A stretch of 64,000 nt of DNA from a bacterium. GTDB taxonomy: Bacteria; Electryoneota; Electryoneia; Electryoneales; Electryoneaceae. Both the position numbers and the translations under genes were made by a program. The notes under the pieces are model-generated. The model searched no databases, was not told the DNA's origin, and saw nothing but the letters and a program-made list of their open reading frames with translations. Of the stretch, positions 55,968-64,000 are shown piece by piece. Numbering within the stretch: the stretch's first letter is position 1; every line of letters starts with the position of its first letter. The DNA is taken from contig JAHLLH010000001.1 of the NCBI GenBank assembly GCA_020444265.1, positions 186,001-250,000 on the forward strand, given 5' to 3'.

Positions 55968-56329
55968 AAAGCAGCCGCATAACGATAGGCTGTACCAACC
56001 ATGCCCGAAAGACGCACAGTGGATTTACTAAATGTGGCTGGGCGGGGGTTTTGGGGACCCAGGGGCGTTCGCTTGGAGACGTTAGCAGGCTGTAGGATCT
56101 TGCCAGGAAGCCGTGGCCATTTCTACAAGAGTGAGAGGCCTAAAACAGGGAAGCACCTCGATTTCTGGAGGTGCTTTCATCGTTCCCCACTAAATCAGAG
56201 AACTAATTGACTCTGTTACTGTATCATCCAATTATGACGGAGGTTACAAGAAACGGCCTACTACTATCACGGCTGGGATGGAGGATGCTCCACATCATTT
56301 CCTGGTTGACATCTGCTACAGAATCATGG
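55968..56329. other. Gene-free region with one hairpin
   Basis: No convincing gene. AAGCACCTC (56151) pairs with GAGGTGCTT (56168) over 8 bases and may end transcription from either side, as neither strand has a strong T run. The part at 56040-56100 is G-rich and unlike the flanks. Confidence 0.5.
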
Positions 56330-57091
56330 TTATGATTTGTGTTGCCACGCATAACTCACACCGAGACTCATCGCTTTTTCACCCATTCCGGCAAACTCAA
56401 AATATGTACCGACGTCACCAAATTGCATGGCGGCACCCACCGCGAGTTGGTAATGATGAATATCCGTCCCTGTAACATCTTTGCCATGTAGGGTCCAGCG
56501 AACAGGGCCACCAAAAAGTCGTGCTGAGGCGAAAGGAAAAAGCCTCTCTTTGATGTTCCAGCTAGCACGAGCACCTAGACGGAGATCAGATGAAACGTAA
56601 CTTGTTCTAGACTTGTTGTTTGGATTTTCAATCTCTGTTGCTGAGCCACTTAGAAAAAGTGAATAATCAATAGATGGGGTATACCCCTCACCGATGATTG
56701 CCTGGTACTCACAACCAACAGATACAACTCCCCCAGGTTGCACATTCTGAACAAAATTATTGGAGTCTGTTATATTCCCCCCAAGTATCAATCCAAGCCC
56801 ACCACGCAAGGACCATTTATTGTTGACCTGCCATGAACCAGAAAGGGATGCGGTATTCAATTCAAGGCTCACGTCTTCAGTTCCATCAAATCGAAGCGTC
56901 GAATTGAGGGAACCTATCCCAAAGCCAAGCATCAAGTTACTTGTTTGAATGTCCCCTGAATGAGGGGTGTTTCCATTGCATTGTGGGGGCGGACCGCCCG
57001 GAAGGGGAACACCTCAGCCGAAAGCCTTTGGTAGGGAGAAAAAAAGAATCAAGAACGTCACCGAAATCAACAAAATCCTGTTGACACTCAT
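56330..57091 (-). pseudogene. Outer-membrane beta-barrel protein gene interrupted by an in-frame TGA
   Basis: From an ATG at 57091 (GGGAAGGTG seven bases upstream) the frame encodes a complete signal peptide (basic start, ILLISVTFLILFFSLPKAFG), then TGA at codon 26 (57016-57014), and continues in the same frame for 227 codons of barrel-like sequence (LNSTLRFDGTEDVSLEL, SLRGGLGLILGG, MSLGVSYAWQ at the end) to a normal stop. Signal peptide and barrel thus belong together and a single base change broke the gene, unless the TGA is read through or is a sequence error. The later ATG near 56932 would give a protein without export signal. In the AT-richer stretch. Confidence 0.72.
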
Positions 57092-57308
57092 GTAAAGCAC
57101 CTTCCCAATAAACAAAAGCTTCGCGTGTGCGCCTCCTCGAAAACGGGGATTCGCGTCTGAGGAGTCTATCCTACCTCATCTGACTACTGTCCGCAGCAGT
57201 GCTACGAGCTTTCTGCGGTTCGGTAAGTACTTAACTTTATGCTGAATGCACTCATCGTACTGTGGAAATTACTGAAAAAAAAGACAGTCCAATTGAAACC
57301 GAGAGGAT

Positions 57309-57752
57309 CTAGTTGTGTGTGAGTCGCACTTCATGGCTTAATGAACCACTCGCTGCGCGCTTGCGCATCATTTTGAGTGGCAGCGAGTTCCAATATGCCT
57401 CCGCATGCTCAACCGTGTCGAATTCGTAGTAGCCCAGGAAGTCACTAGTCTTCTCGCCGAGCAGCCATGTCTTCGAGTGGAAGCCGCGCTGTGCCATGAT
57501 CAATGGGATCGGGATCAACGACAATCTCTGGTTGGTTTTAATGGAGAGGTTTTTGAAGTGAAAACGTACCTGGAAGATGGCTCCAGGTTCAACTGACTGG
57601 TCGGATCCGTGGATCACGACTACTTTGCGAAAGGCCGTGAATCTTTCCCCATCAACAACGATGTCGATCTCGCCGACATCGGATTCAAGCCTGGTGCGCC
57701 CATTCAAAGTCAACCACAAAGCCTTAGCGAGTAGCCCTATTGGATTCTGCAT
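57309..57752 (-). CDS. YdhR-like (ABM-fold) hypothetical protein
   Basis: 147 residues with GGGGGAAT before the ATG. After an N-terminal linker, IFQVRFHFKNLSIKTNQRL, MAQRGFHSKTWLLGEKT, GYYEFDTVEHAEAYWNSLP and a final SGSLSHEVRL follow the dimeric alpha-beta-barrel monooxygenase-like YdhR order (substrate-free ferredoxin-like fold, GxYEWDTxxxAExY). The function is unknown. It is the last gene of the lower-GC stretch. Confidence 0.65.
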   Translation of the reverse strand: MQNPIGLLAKALWLTLNGRTRLESDVGEIDIVVDGERFTAFRKVVVIHGSDQSVEPGAIFQVRFHFKNLSIKTNQRLSLIPIPLIMAQRGFHSKTWLLGEKTSDFLGYYEFDTVEHAEAYWNSLPLKMMRKRAASGSLSHEVRLTHN

Positions 57753-57849
57753 AACGATTCCCCCGAATCTTCACAAAAATACCATTCGCAGCAACGAAAT
57801 AATAGGGACAGCTGCTGTTTTTCTGAACAGATAAGCCTCAACAACAAAA

Positions 57850-57868
57850 ACCCGGCTATTTGCCGGGC
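57850..57868 (-). terminator. Terminator of the tRNA-Asn gene
   Basis: Read on the minus strand, CCCGGC-AAATA-GCCGGG is followed by TTTTTGTTG, ten bases after the tRNA. Confidence 0.75.
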
Positions 57869-57877
57869 TTTCTTTTG

Positions 57878-57950
57878 CTCCCCAGGACGGACTTGAACCG
57901 CCAACCTAGTGATTAACAGTCACCCGCTCTGCCAATTGAGCTACTGGGGA
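57878..57950 (-). tRNA. tRNA-Asn (anticodon GTT)
   Basis: A full cloverleaf can be drawn: acceptor TCCCCAG / CTGGGGA with discriminator G, D arm AGCTCAATTGGCAGAGC, anticodon stem-loop with CTGTTAA in the loop (anticodon GTT), variable region AGGTT and T arm with GGTTCAAGTCC. The CCA end is not encoded. 73 bases. Confidence 0.95.
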
Positions 57951-58170
57951 ATGGATCGCTTGTCGCGTCGGGAAAGATAGGGAAAACAAGGGGCAAATGC
58001 CAGCCCTGTTCCCGTCGTCTTTCGGGACACAATTATGGACTCAAGCGGACCCGAAAAGCAAGCCCCCCAGTGGGCTCCTGGTGGCGCTCTGAAGGGGCCA
58101 GGCTTCTGCAGGAAACACAATCCACTCGTCCTTGTCGGAACAGGAGATGGCTGGAGCAAACATCCCTGCA

Positions 58171-59388
58171 TTACCCTTCGCTGCGCCATTCGGCAACCAG
58201 CAACCCTTCCCGTTCGGCGGTGGCAACCGTATGCAGCGCACGTTTCACCACAGGTGGGTCGATCATCTTGCTGCCGAGGCTGACCACTCCCAGCCCTCGT
58301 TTCTCAGCATCTTCAAAGGCGAGGACAATCCTCTTCGCCTTGCCGATTTCGTCTGGTGTGGGGGCGAAGCCCTCGTGGACCACATCAATCTGACGCGGGT
58401 GGATGCAGCCTTTGCCCTCGAAGCCGAGGCTCTTCGCTTCGACGACCGAGGCACGCAATCCATCCATGTCGCCGACATCGCTGAAGACCGTATCAATGGC
58501 CTGCACACCGGCCGCCTTGGCACCGTTGACCACTTGTGCACGCGCCCAGAAGCTCTCATGTCCGGCCTGCGTTCGTTGCGCCCCGATGTCCGCCGTATAG
58601 TCCTCCAGACCGATGGCCAACGAGGATACGCTGGCGCACGCTTCCGCGATATCGAGGGCGAACCAGGCACCACGTGCCGATTCGATGATCGGCATCAGCC
58701 AGATGGGGTAGTCGATGCCGTGTTCAGCTCGAAGCGACTGCAGCTTCTCATCGACCGTGCGCAGACTGTCCGCCGATTCTACTTTTGGCACCAGGATCAA
58801 CTCGACGCCGTATGGAACCAGATCCTCGAGGTCGTCCAGGCCACGTTCCCCCTGGTTGATCCGCACCATCCGTTCGCACGATTCGAAGGGCAGCGCGACA
58901 AGGGCATTCCGCACGAGCAGACGTGCCGCATCCTTTTCTGCGGGGGCAACGGAATCCTCGAGGTCGAGGATCAACCCGTCGGGACGATGGAGCGCAGCGT
59001 TGATCATGAATTTCGGTTCGTTGCCGGGGAGGTAGAGACGGCTACGTCGTGGACGGCGGCGGTCGGTGCCGGTGACCGTGTCCTGAGCTTCTGGCAGCCA
59101 GGGCTTCGTTGGTTCGTCACGTCCCAAACGACGGACCGCAGCTTCCAGCCGCGCCATCTGCACGAAAGGCAGCGCGCCCTGGTCCTCAACGTCTACTTTG
59201 GCGTGCTCGATACCAAAATGGGCCAGCCCCTCCGTCAGCAGCGCGCGGATTTTGTCGCTGTAGAGGCCATCCACCTTGCTGGTGAGTGATAGATTTATGC
59301 CACCGCTCGACGTTGGTTCGAGTGAGATCCAGCAGTCCGACCGGACATCATCGCCGCGACGGCCTGCTTCCGCCTGTGCCTGCGTCAT
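58171..59388 (-). CDS. CitD-CitE fusion: citrate-lyase acyl carrier domain joined to a HpcH/HpaI-family lyase
   Basis: 405 residues, GGAG five bases before the ATG. Residues 1-90 resemble the citrate lyase gamma subunit: RSDCWISLEP (Ser before Asp is the prosthetic-group site in CitD), GINLSLTSKVDGLYSDKIRA, VEDQGALPFVQMARLEAAV. From about 110 a CitE-type TIM barrel follows: RSRLYLPGNEPKFM, LILDLEDSV (metal-binding Glu/Asp), MPIIESARG, GLEDYTADIGA and GKGCIHPRQI. CitE cleaves citryl- or malyl-type thioesters; in the true complex the thioester sits on CitD. No CitF or CitC/CitG genes are in the window. Confidence 0.85.
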   Translation of the reverse strand: MTQAQAEAGRRGDDVRSDCWISLEPTSSGGINLSLTSKVDGLYSDKIRALLTEGLAHFGIEHAKVDVEDQGALPFVQMARLEAAVRRLGRDEPTKPWLPEAQDTVTGTDRRRPRRSRLYLPGNEPKFMINAALHRPDGLILDLEDSVAPAEKDAARLLVRNALVALPFESCERMVRINQGERGLDDLEDLVPYGVELILVPKVESADSLRTVDEKLQSLRAEHGIDYPIWLMPIIESARGAWFALDIAEACASVSSLAIGLEDYTADIGAQRTQAGHESFWARAQVVNGAKAAGVQAIDTVFSDVGDMDGLRASVVEAKSLGFEGKGCIHPRQIDVVHEGFAPTPDEIGKAKRIVLAFEDAEKRGLGVVSLGSKMIDPPVVKRALHTVATAEREGLLVAEWRSEG

Positions 59389-59538
59389 ACGTGCTCCACA
59401 TCGTTTGTTGATGCTGGAAGATACAACTCGCAGATGAAACGGACCAGCGGAGGTCTCCAGCGGTCAGCAGGATGAAGGGGATGAGTTCATGCTGGAATCG
59501 TTGTATACTCTCCGCAGGAATGATTTGATGGGGACGTG

Positions 59539-59712
59539 ATGTTTGGGCGACGTAGAAAACCACCGTGGTGGGCACGGCCACTGCCGTTCATTGGTGTGCT
59601 GCTCGGCCTGATCTTCGGGGAACGATATGCGGGGCACCTGCTGGGTAGCATCCGGCTCGAAGCGGTGGTTCGCACCGGGAAAAACCTCTACGAGAAGTAC
59701 CTTCGATCCTAG
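59539..59712 (+). CDS. Small membrane protein, 57 residues
   Basis: ATG at 59539 preceded by GGGGACGTG. The N-terminus is strongly basic (MFGRRRKPPWW), then comes a hydrophobic helix (PLPFIGVLLGLIFG) and a charged tail. The design is that of a small inner-membrane protein with N-in topology. TATACT at 59504 may be a -10. It ends four bases before the stop of the convergent kinase gene. Too short for family assignment. Confidence 0.6.
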   Translation: MFGRRRKPPWWARPLPFIGVLLGLIFGERYAGHLLGSIRLEAVVRTGKNLYEKYLRS

Positions 59713-59716
59713 TGTA

Positions 59717-60514
59717 TCAGAACGATATCATCTGCCGCATCTTGCGTCTTATTGTCACTTTAAATGCCGTCCCACCTACCTTGCTTTCCACCATTTGGAT
59801 TGAGCCACCGTGACGCATCAGTACATAGCGAACAATCCCTAATCCGAGCCCGAAGTGCCCCTCTTTCGTCGTCACAAAATCTTTCCAAAGGGAAGTCCTC
59901 ATCTCCTCCGGGACCTTCTCGCCATTGTTATCCATCACCAGGATAAGCTCCTGGGGAGTTAACTCCAGTCCGATGGAGATGGTGGGGGATTGGGCACCGA
60001 TTGTTGCTTCGACAGCGTTGTTGAGCAAGAGGGCAATCGTCTGCTCCAATGCAAAAGGTTCGGCATCGATCAGCCACTCATCCTCAGGTTGATCCTCCAT
60101 CGGCGCAGAAGTCACCTGAACAGCAATTTGCGGGTGCAGAGCACGAATCCGTTCGACCGCTTGCTCAACGGTTGAACGTGCGTTGACAGGGGTGTAAGCG
60201 GGAGTATCACGGTGTAGCACATCCTGCCAGGAAGAGATCAGCTGTCCCATATTCCCAAGGCTGGACAACACGATGTCCAGTTCCGGTGGTCGAGCCTCCG
60301 GGTACGCCACTTTCAGCTCGTGTTCAAGCAGATCGATAGCCGTTTGAAGTGCCGTAAGCGGGCTGTTGACATCATGAACCAAGCGAGCGACTCCCTGGAA
60401 AAAGCCACGGTTCAGGTCGTCCAAACGTGCACCCATCTCATCCAAAGAGGTCGTTTCGGGGTTGGATTTGGATGACGCGATTGCGCCTTCCTTTGATGGT
60501 GGTTTCGTTGCCAC
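59717..60514 (-). CDS. Soluble histidine kinase
   Basis: 265 residues from a GTG with AGGGAGA upstream. No membrane helix and no sensor domain: about 40 polar residues, then the His box RLVHDVNSPLTALQ with His47, N box LLLNNAVEAT, MDNNGEKVPEE as G1 and HFGLGLGIVRYV as G2. The G1 box is altered (DNNGEKV instead of DNGxGI), but ATP binding looks possible. The lack of an input domain suggests that it is driven by a partner. No response regulator is adjacent. Confidence 0.87.
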   Translation of the reverse strand: MATKPPSKEGAIASSKSNPETTSLDEMGARLDDLNRGFFQGVARLVHDVNSPLTALQTAIDLLEHELKVAYPEARPPELDIVLSSLGNMGQLISSWQDVLHRDTPAYTPVNARSTVEQAVERIRALHPQIAVQVTSAPMEDQPEDEWLIDAEPFALEQTIALLLNNAVEATIGAQSPTISIGLELTPQELILVMDNNGEKVPEEMRTSLWKDFVTTKEGHFGLGLGIVRYVLMRHGGSIQMVESKVGGTAFKVTIRRKMRQMISF

Positions 60515-61157
60515 AAGGTCTCCCTGTCAGTCCTTCAAAGATACGAGGCAGAGGTGAGAAAAAGAAAGCCTGGCTAATCGCTGGACTATTTGTATTGTAG
60601 GAGGCCCCAAGTTCATCACCTATGTCCTTCACTCTCCCTCACGCGACCTCATCTATGTCGGTCAGACTGCTGATTTGGCACAATGGCTGTAAAAGCCTCC
60701 CCGGTGAAGATGTCCGATCTGCGGAAGTCTTTGGTCCGTGGTCACATGTGTTTACCGAATCATTCCCTACCTGTGCCCAGGCGATAAAAGGTGAAAAAAA
60801 GCTGAAGTCTCATCGTGGGAGAACATACATCCGAGAGCAACTAGCACTTGGAAGCGTCCAGCAGTAGCTGGATTTACTAAGCGGTTAGTTTGCTAGTGCG
60901 CATCGTGGCAGTCTTTGGTTGTGGGGGAGCATCTGGGGTCTGTCCCAGGGTTATCCAAGTTCCCTCAGTCCGTGCTTCATCCAATGAAGGGAGGTTTCAT
61001 CCAATCCATCTGCAGCGGCAGCTACCTGTCCCTGAATGCGGTTCATACAGGAACCGAGACTGGTTGCTACTTCGACTTAAGAATGTCCACACATCACTTA
61101 TCTTCCCACCGAACGCCGGCTCCCTACCAGAGCTGATTCCCAATCTCAAGAAACTTC

Positions 61158-61186
61158 TTGCTTTTACGCAAACAAATATGTATACT
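61158..61186 (+). promoter_or_regulatory. Promoter of the TetR cassette
   Basis: TTGCTT (61158), a 17-base spacer and TATACT (61181). The -10 overlaps the first operator palindrome. Confidence 0.65.
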
Positions 61187-61233
61187 GTCGGTTGACAGTG
61201 TCGTACGAATAAGTCATACGACACGGTCAACCG
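61184..61233. promoter_or_regulatory. Nested operator palindromes of the TetR gene
   Basis: ACTGTC-GGTT-GACAGT (61184-61199) is a perfect 6-4-6 palindrome over the -10. A larger inverted repeat, CGGTTGAC-N2-TGTCGTA-N11-TACGACA-N2-GTCAACCG (61189-61233), shares its right half, so two overlapping structures compete. Confidence 0.72.
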
Positions 61234-61283
61234 GCTAACAGCAACCAGTCTATCTCACACACCTTTGAAGAGGGTAACACGAT

Positions 61284-62045
61284 ATGGGCTCGTCCATCGG
61301 CAAGTCTTCCTCACACGAGCGGAACGTACCCGATCCAGGCTCTTTGCAGAACGTCATTCCGGATACGAAGATCGAGGAGACACCGACTCCACCCGATCCG
61401 GCAACGCCAGCGGGGAGGATCTTCTCAGAAGCGACCAGGTTGTTTGCGCAGCTTGGCTTCAAATCAACGAGCACGAGGGCGATTGCCAAAGCGGCGGATG
61501 TCAAGCAGGTCATGATTCACTATTACTTCGGCAGTAAAGAAAACCTCTATAGAGCTGTGCTCAAGCATGAGGGGACGAGCATGCTCGCAGTCATTTTCGG
61601 GGAGAACAATAATCCTCAGTCACCCGAAGAAAAGCTGATTGATTCTCCCATTCGTTTGATGACGGTGTTGCACGACAACCCGCAATGGGCGTCCCTGCTT
61701 CGACGTGAAATCGCGGAGGGTGCTGTTCACCTGAGGAATGCGCTGAAAGGCGTCTCCGAACATGGACCCCTTGGGGCGAATCTTCATTTTCATGATGCTT
61801 ATCTAGCTGCTGTCAAGGAGGGAAAAGCTGTCGAATTGCCGATCGAATCTGTCCGTGAATGCCTTCTTGCAATCGGCTACAGCGCCATCTACCTGGCCCC
61901 TCTTATTTCCATGATCAATGAACGAGACATTCATGATGAAACCGTTTGGGAAGAATGGAAGCTCACGTTGAGCACCATTTTGAAACGTGGTTTGCTACTG
62001 CCTGCATTGAAGGTAGAAGAAGCACCGGAAGACAAAAACGTGTGA
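61284..62045 (+). CDS. TetR-family regulator
   Basis: 253 residues, AAGAGGGT upstream. An unusual 40-residue, Pro- and Ser-rich leader precedes the helix-turn-helix (STRAIAKAADVKQVMIHYYF). The ligand domain has ASLLRREIAEGAVHL, a feature of regulators of fatty-acid or aromatic pathways. It presumably binds the palindromes at 61184. A 39-codon membrane-protein gene follows 45 bases later. Confidence 0.9.
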   Translation: MGSSIGKSSSHERNVPDPGSLQNVIPDTKIEETPTPPDPATPAGRIFSEATRLFAQLGFKSTSTRAIAKAADVKQVMIHYYFGSKENLYRAVLKHEGTSMLAVIFGENNNPQSPEEKLIDSPIRLMTVLHDNPQWASLLRREIAEGAVHLRNALKGVSEHGPLGANLHFHDAYLAAVKEGKAVELPIESVRECLLAIGYSAIYLAPLISMINERDIHDETVWEEWKLTLSTILKRGLLLPALKVEEAPEDKNV

Positions 62046-62090
62046 GGTCAGATACACTTCTGCCTGAGCACTTTACGCCATGAGGTAATC

Positions 62091-62210
62091 ATGTTGAACG
62101 AATCGGGATGTAAAAAGACACAGTATGGATTTGCTGCCGCGCTGACGGCACTGGTCTTTGTCGTCTGGCTGGTAGTGCGTTTTACAACGCCACGCACTCC
62201 GGTCGCCTGA
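62091..62210 (+). CDS. Small single-helix membrane protein, 39 residues
   Basis: ATG at 62091 with TGAGGT five bases upstream, 45 bases after the TetR stop. The sequence MLNESGCKKTQYG leads into one hydrophobic helix (FAAALTALVFVVWLVV) and ends RFTTPRTPVA. Probably co-transcribed with the regulator. Too small for family assignment. Confidence 0.6.
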   Translation: MLNESGCKKTQYGFAAALTALVFVVWLVVRFTTPRTPVA

Positions 62211-62466
62211 AACAGATTGCAGTGAACCGTCTGTCCCAGTTGGAGCCGGATACCTAACAGTTTGTCAACCTTCGAGTTTTTTACCGGGAAACAGATTCGA
62301 CCTCACTTGTTACTCCCTTCTAAGCTGCTGAGAGCTTACGCCTTCCACCTTTTTCCACATCGCTTCCTCATGCGATGCCTGTCTTAAAAGTATCTGTAAC
62401 ACAGTCGTACAAGAGGACGAAAGAAAACCTCTTGTTCCACCCGAAGTTCTCCGCTTGAGGGGATAC

Positions 62467-62955
62467 ATGACACAAAAATCGAACGTTCTGTTTGGATTGG
62501 CAGCTTTGCTCCTGCTAACCATGTCGCCTTCAAATTCATTCGCCTCGGACAGCAAATACCGACTTGGACTGCAAGGTGCTCAGTTCGCTGCAGGAATAAG
62601 CGGAATTGCTGAGATCTCGAACCCCTGGGCTTTGCAGGGTATTGTGGATGTCGGTGGAGATGCTGTCGCATTTCGTCTGCTGAACCGTTTCACCAGGGAA
62701 AGGTTCTGGAATGCCTATGGGAGCGGGACTGTGGGCTTCTGGGATCGTGACAGCTACCGCCCCTGGGGATGGTGGGGTGACAACGCGTTGAACGACAACC
62801 ACGGGCTGGGACTTGGAGTTGGGCTCGGCATTGAATATGACTGGCGTGGCATTGATCGGTCCCTGCCCCCTCTCGGTTGGAATATCGAATTGGGTGCGAG
62901 TCTCGTTCCTGGGTTTTATCTCGACCTGGGGATTGGGTTGCACTGGATGTTTTAG
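62467..62955 (+). CDS. Small outer-membrane-like protein
   Basis: 162 residues; ATG at 62467 with GAGGGGA upstream. A signal peptide (SNVLFGLAALLLLTMSPSNSFA) is followed by Gly- and Trp-rich alternating strands (GTVGFWDRDSYRPWGWWGD, GLGVGLGIEYDW) and a last strand ending in Phe (LGIGLHWMF), as expected for an eight-strand barrel. No family named. Confidence 0.75.
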   Translation: MTQKSNVLFGLAALLLLTMSPSNSFASDSKYRLGLQGAQFAAGISGIAEISNPWALQGIVDVGGDAVAFRLLNRFTRERFWNAYGSGTVGFWDRDSYRPWGWWGDNALNDNHGLGLGVGLGIEYDWRGIDRSLPPLGWNIELGASLVPGFYLDLGIGLHWMF

Positions 62956-63083
62956 CGACAACCGAAGCGATGATTTGAGATGTTGAAACGAAACGATCCA
63001 TTTCGTTGGACCATGTAGTTGAGCTGGCGAGGTTTTGTGCCTTGTTCAGCATGTGTATTAGAACCAAGTCAGGAGATAAGACC

Positions 63084-64000
63084 ATGAAGAAGCTATTTAC
63101 AGGCAGCATCACACAAACGATGCTATTGCTCGTGGGCATTACCTTTATGGGTGCCCTTTCGAGCGGGTGCTCTTCGATGAGCCTCACACGTCAAGATGTC
63201 GTTCGCCAGTACGATGCCGTTGCGCAGCTCAGCGACGGATTGGTGGATGCACGTGGGCAAGATGGTGCTTTACTCGCGCCGATCACGTATTCCGAAACCA
63301 AGTCTGATCTGGACGAGGCGATTCTGTACGCACGCAAAGCTGATAAGGCCCGTGCGAATGAGGTTGCGCAACAAGGTCTGAAGAAACTTCAGAAGCTGAA
63401 TAAAATGATCGTTGCGAACCGCATCGAGATGGATGAGGTGGTCAACATCCGGACACGTGCCAACCTGCAAGGTGCCAATCTGCTGTTCAAAGAAGGGTCG
63501 AAAGAGGCTGACAATAGTTTTCGTGCTGCATCACGATTGCTTGAGAAAGGCGAAACGGAAAGCGCGCGAAAGCTTCGGCCCGAGCTGATTCAATTCTATG
63601 CAAGACTTGAACTGGACGCACTCAAGCAAGGCACGGTTGCTGTTGCCGAAAAAGCAATTGCAGCAGCCGAAGAAGCTGATGCTGACAAGTATGCACCCAA
63701 AACGCTTCAGAACGCCCGTGAAGAGCTGAAACTTTCCCTCTCTGTCCTCGACGCTGACCGTACCCGTGCCGACGAGAGCAATAGCCATGCACAAACGGCG
63801 ACTTGGATGGCAAACCAGGCCCGAGAGATCACAGCTCTCCTCAAGTATTACAAATCGCAGGATTTTACAAACGAAGATCGACTGCTTTGGTACCAGAATC
63901 AGCTTCAGCAGGTCCGGAACGCGCTGCGTGACGAGACACTTCCCTTTAACCAGCCTAATACCAAAGTCATTCAGGAACTGCGGGACGATGAACTGGCCCT
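63084..64000 (+). CDS. Lipoprotein with DUF4398-like helical domain, partial (3' end outside window)
   Basis: AGGAGAT lies before the ATG. The signal ends in the lipobox SSGC (Cys29). About 305 codons are seen without a stop. A long helical region (KADKARANEVAQQGLKKLQK) and ADADKYAPKTLQNAREELKL recall the DUF4398 coiled domain that often precedes an OmpA peptidoglycan-binding domain. Such proteins link the outer membrane to the cell wall; whether the OmpA part follows cannot be seen. Confidence 0.8.
   Translation, partial: MKKLFTGSITQTMLLLVGITFMGALSSGCSSMSLTRQDVVRQYDAVAQLSDGLVDARGQDGALLAPITYSETKSDLDEAILYARKADKARANEVAQQGLKKLQKLNKMIVANRIEMDEVVNIRTRANLQGANLLFKEGSKEADNSFRAASRLLEKGETESARKLRPELIQFYARLELDALKQGTVAVAEKAIAAAEEADADKYAPKTLQNAREELKLSLSVLDADRTRADESNSHAQTATWMANQAREITALLKYYKSQDFTNEDRLLWYQNQLQQVRNALRDETLPFNQPNTKVIQELRDDELA

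Larger units (their letters stand above)
60515..61283. other. Long gene-free region with regulatory end
   Basis: About 770 bases. Short frames on both strands look random. The right end holds the promoter and palindromes of the TetR gene (61158-61233). Nothing else was recognised. Confidence 0.55.

Noticed and set aside
57014-57016. TGA as a selenocysteine codon
   Set aside because: The position is at a signal-peptide junction, no known selenoprotein family fits, and no Sec machinery is in the window; the hairpin alone is not enough.
58132-59289. Long open frame (about 385 codons) on the plus strand
   Set aside because: It lies opposite the CitD-CitE gene, whose motifs are clear; the plus-strand translation is rich in Arg/His and shows no motif.

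Overview
The window reads as about 64 kb of chromosome from a Gram-negative, non-model bacterium. Outer-membrane features (a TonB-dependent receptor, beta-barrel proteins, an RND-type adaptor), clear Shine-Dalgarno sites, frequent GTG starts and a moderately GC-rich composition all point that way. The efflux cassette of one adaptor, two ABC ATPases, two FtsX permeases and a sigma-54-type regulator/kinase pair, plus a family M49 peptidase with a pentapeptide zinc motif, would suit the Calditrichota/FCB side of the tree. I hold that placement with low confidence. No rRNA, CRISPR array, phage module or transposase was seen; the only RNA gene found is a tRNA-Asn.

Layout. 1-4.6 kb: a partial methyltransferase-like gene, a lipoprotein, a degenerate HD-type protein and an M49 peptidase. 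4.9-15.6 kb: a seven-gene efflux/lipoprotein-export operon that ends in its own NtrC-type regulator and kinase and is preceded by a good sigma-54 promoter. 15.8-28 kb: housekeeping and envelope genes (subtilase, RNA uracil methyltransferase, GT51-like protein, DHH phosphoesterase, AraC regulator, uracil phosphoribosyltransferase, glpK, DUF2239). 28-38.6 kb: TonB receptor, PaiB-like and GNAT proteins, a PadR-RDD pair, an MFS exporter, pirin, OsmC, DUF4386 and an MDR oxidoreductase. 38.8-42.3 kb: two tandem C_GCAxxG_C_C proteins and a 7TM kinase. 42.3-50.6 kb: a TetR-controlled methyltransferase, a SnoaL-like protein, three DUF1801 proteins, a PerR-KatG peroxide-response operon, a TfoX-like protein, a methyltransferase and a GIY-YIG-like protein. 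51-57.8 kb: hydrolases, a GNAT protein, a CNNM/CBS protein, then a more AT-rich stretch with an epoxide-hydrolase-like gene and a barrel gene broken by an in-frame TGA. 57.9-64 kb: tRNA-Asn, a CitD-CitE fusion, a small membrane protein, a soluble kinase, a TetR cassette, an outer-membrane protein and a partial lipoprotein.

The most interesting signal is regulatory. A palindrome TTACCCGGGTAA occurs five times at three loci. In two of them (upstream of DUF2239 and of the GIY-YIG-like gene, about 22 kb apart) it forms the same promoter-operator block: two operators 28 bp apart around a -35 TTGAYT and a -10 TATATT with 17 bp spacing. The third locus places one perfect copy against the -10 of a SnoaL-like gene. 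This defines a small, apparently undescribed regulon whose regulator is not obviously in the window. Other highlights are the sigma-54 promoter with candidate upstream activator sites, the CitD-CitE fusion without a CitF partner in the window, the tandem and internally duplicated C_GCAxxG_C_C proteins, the TGA-interrupted outer-membrane gene, and well-formed operators for PerR and both TetR regulators.
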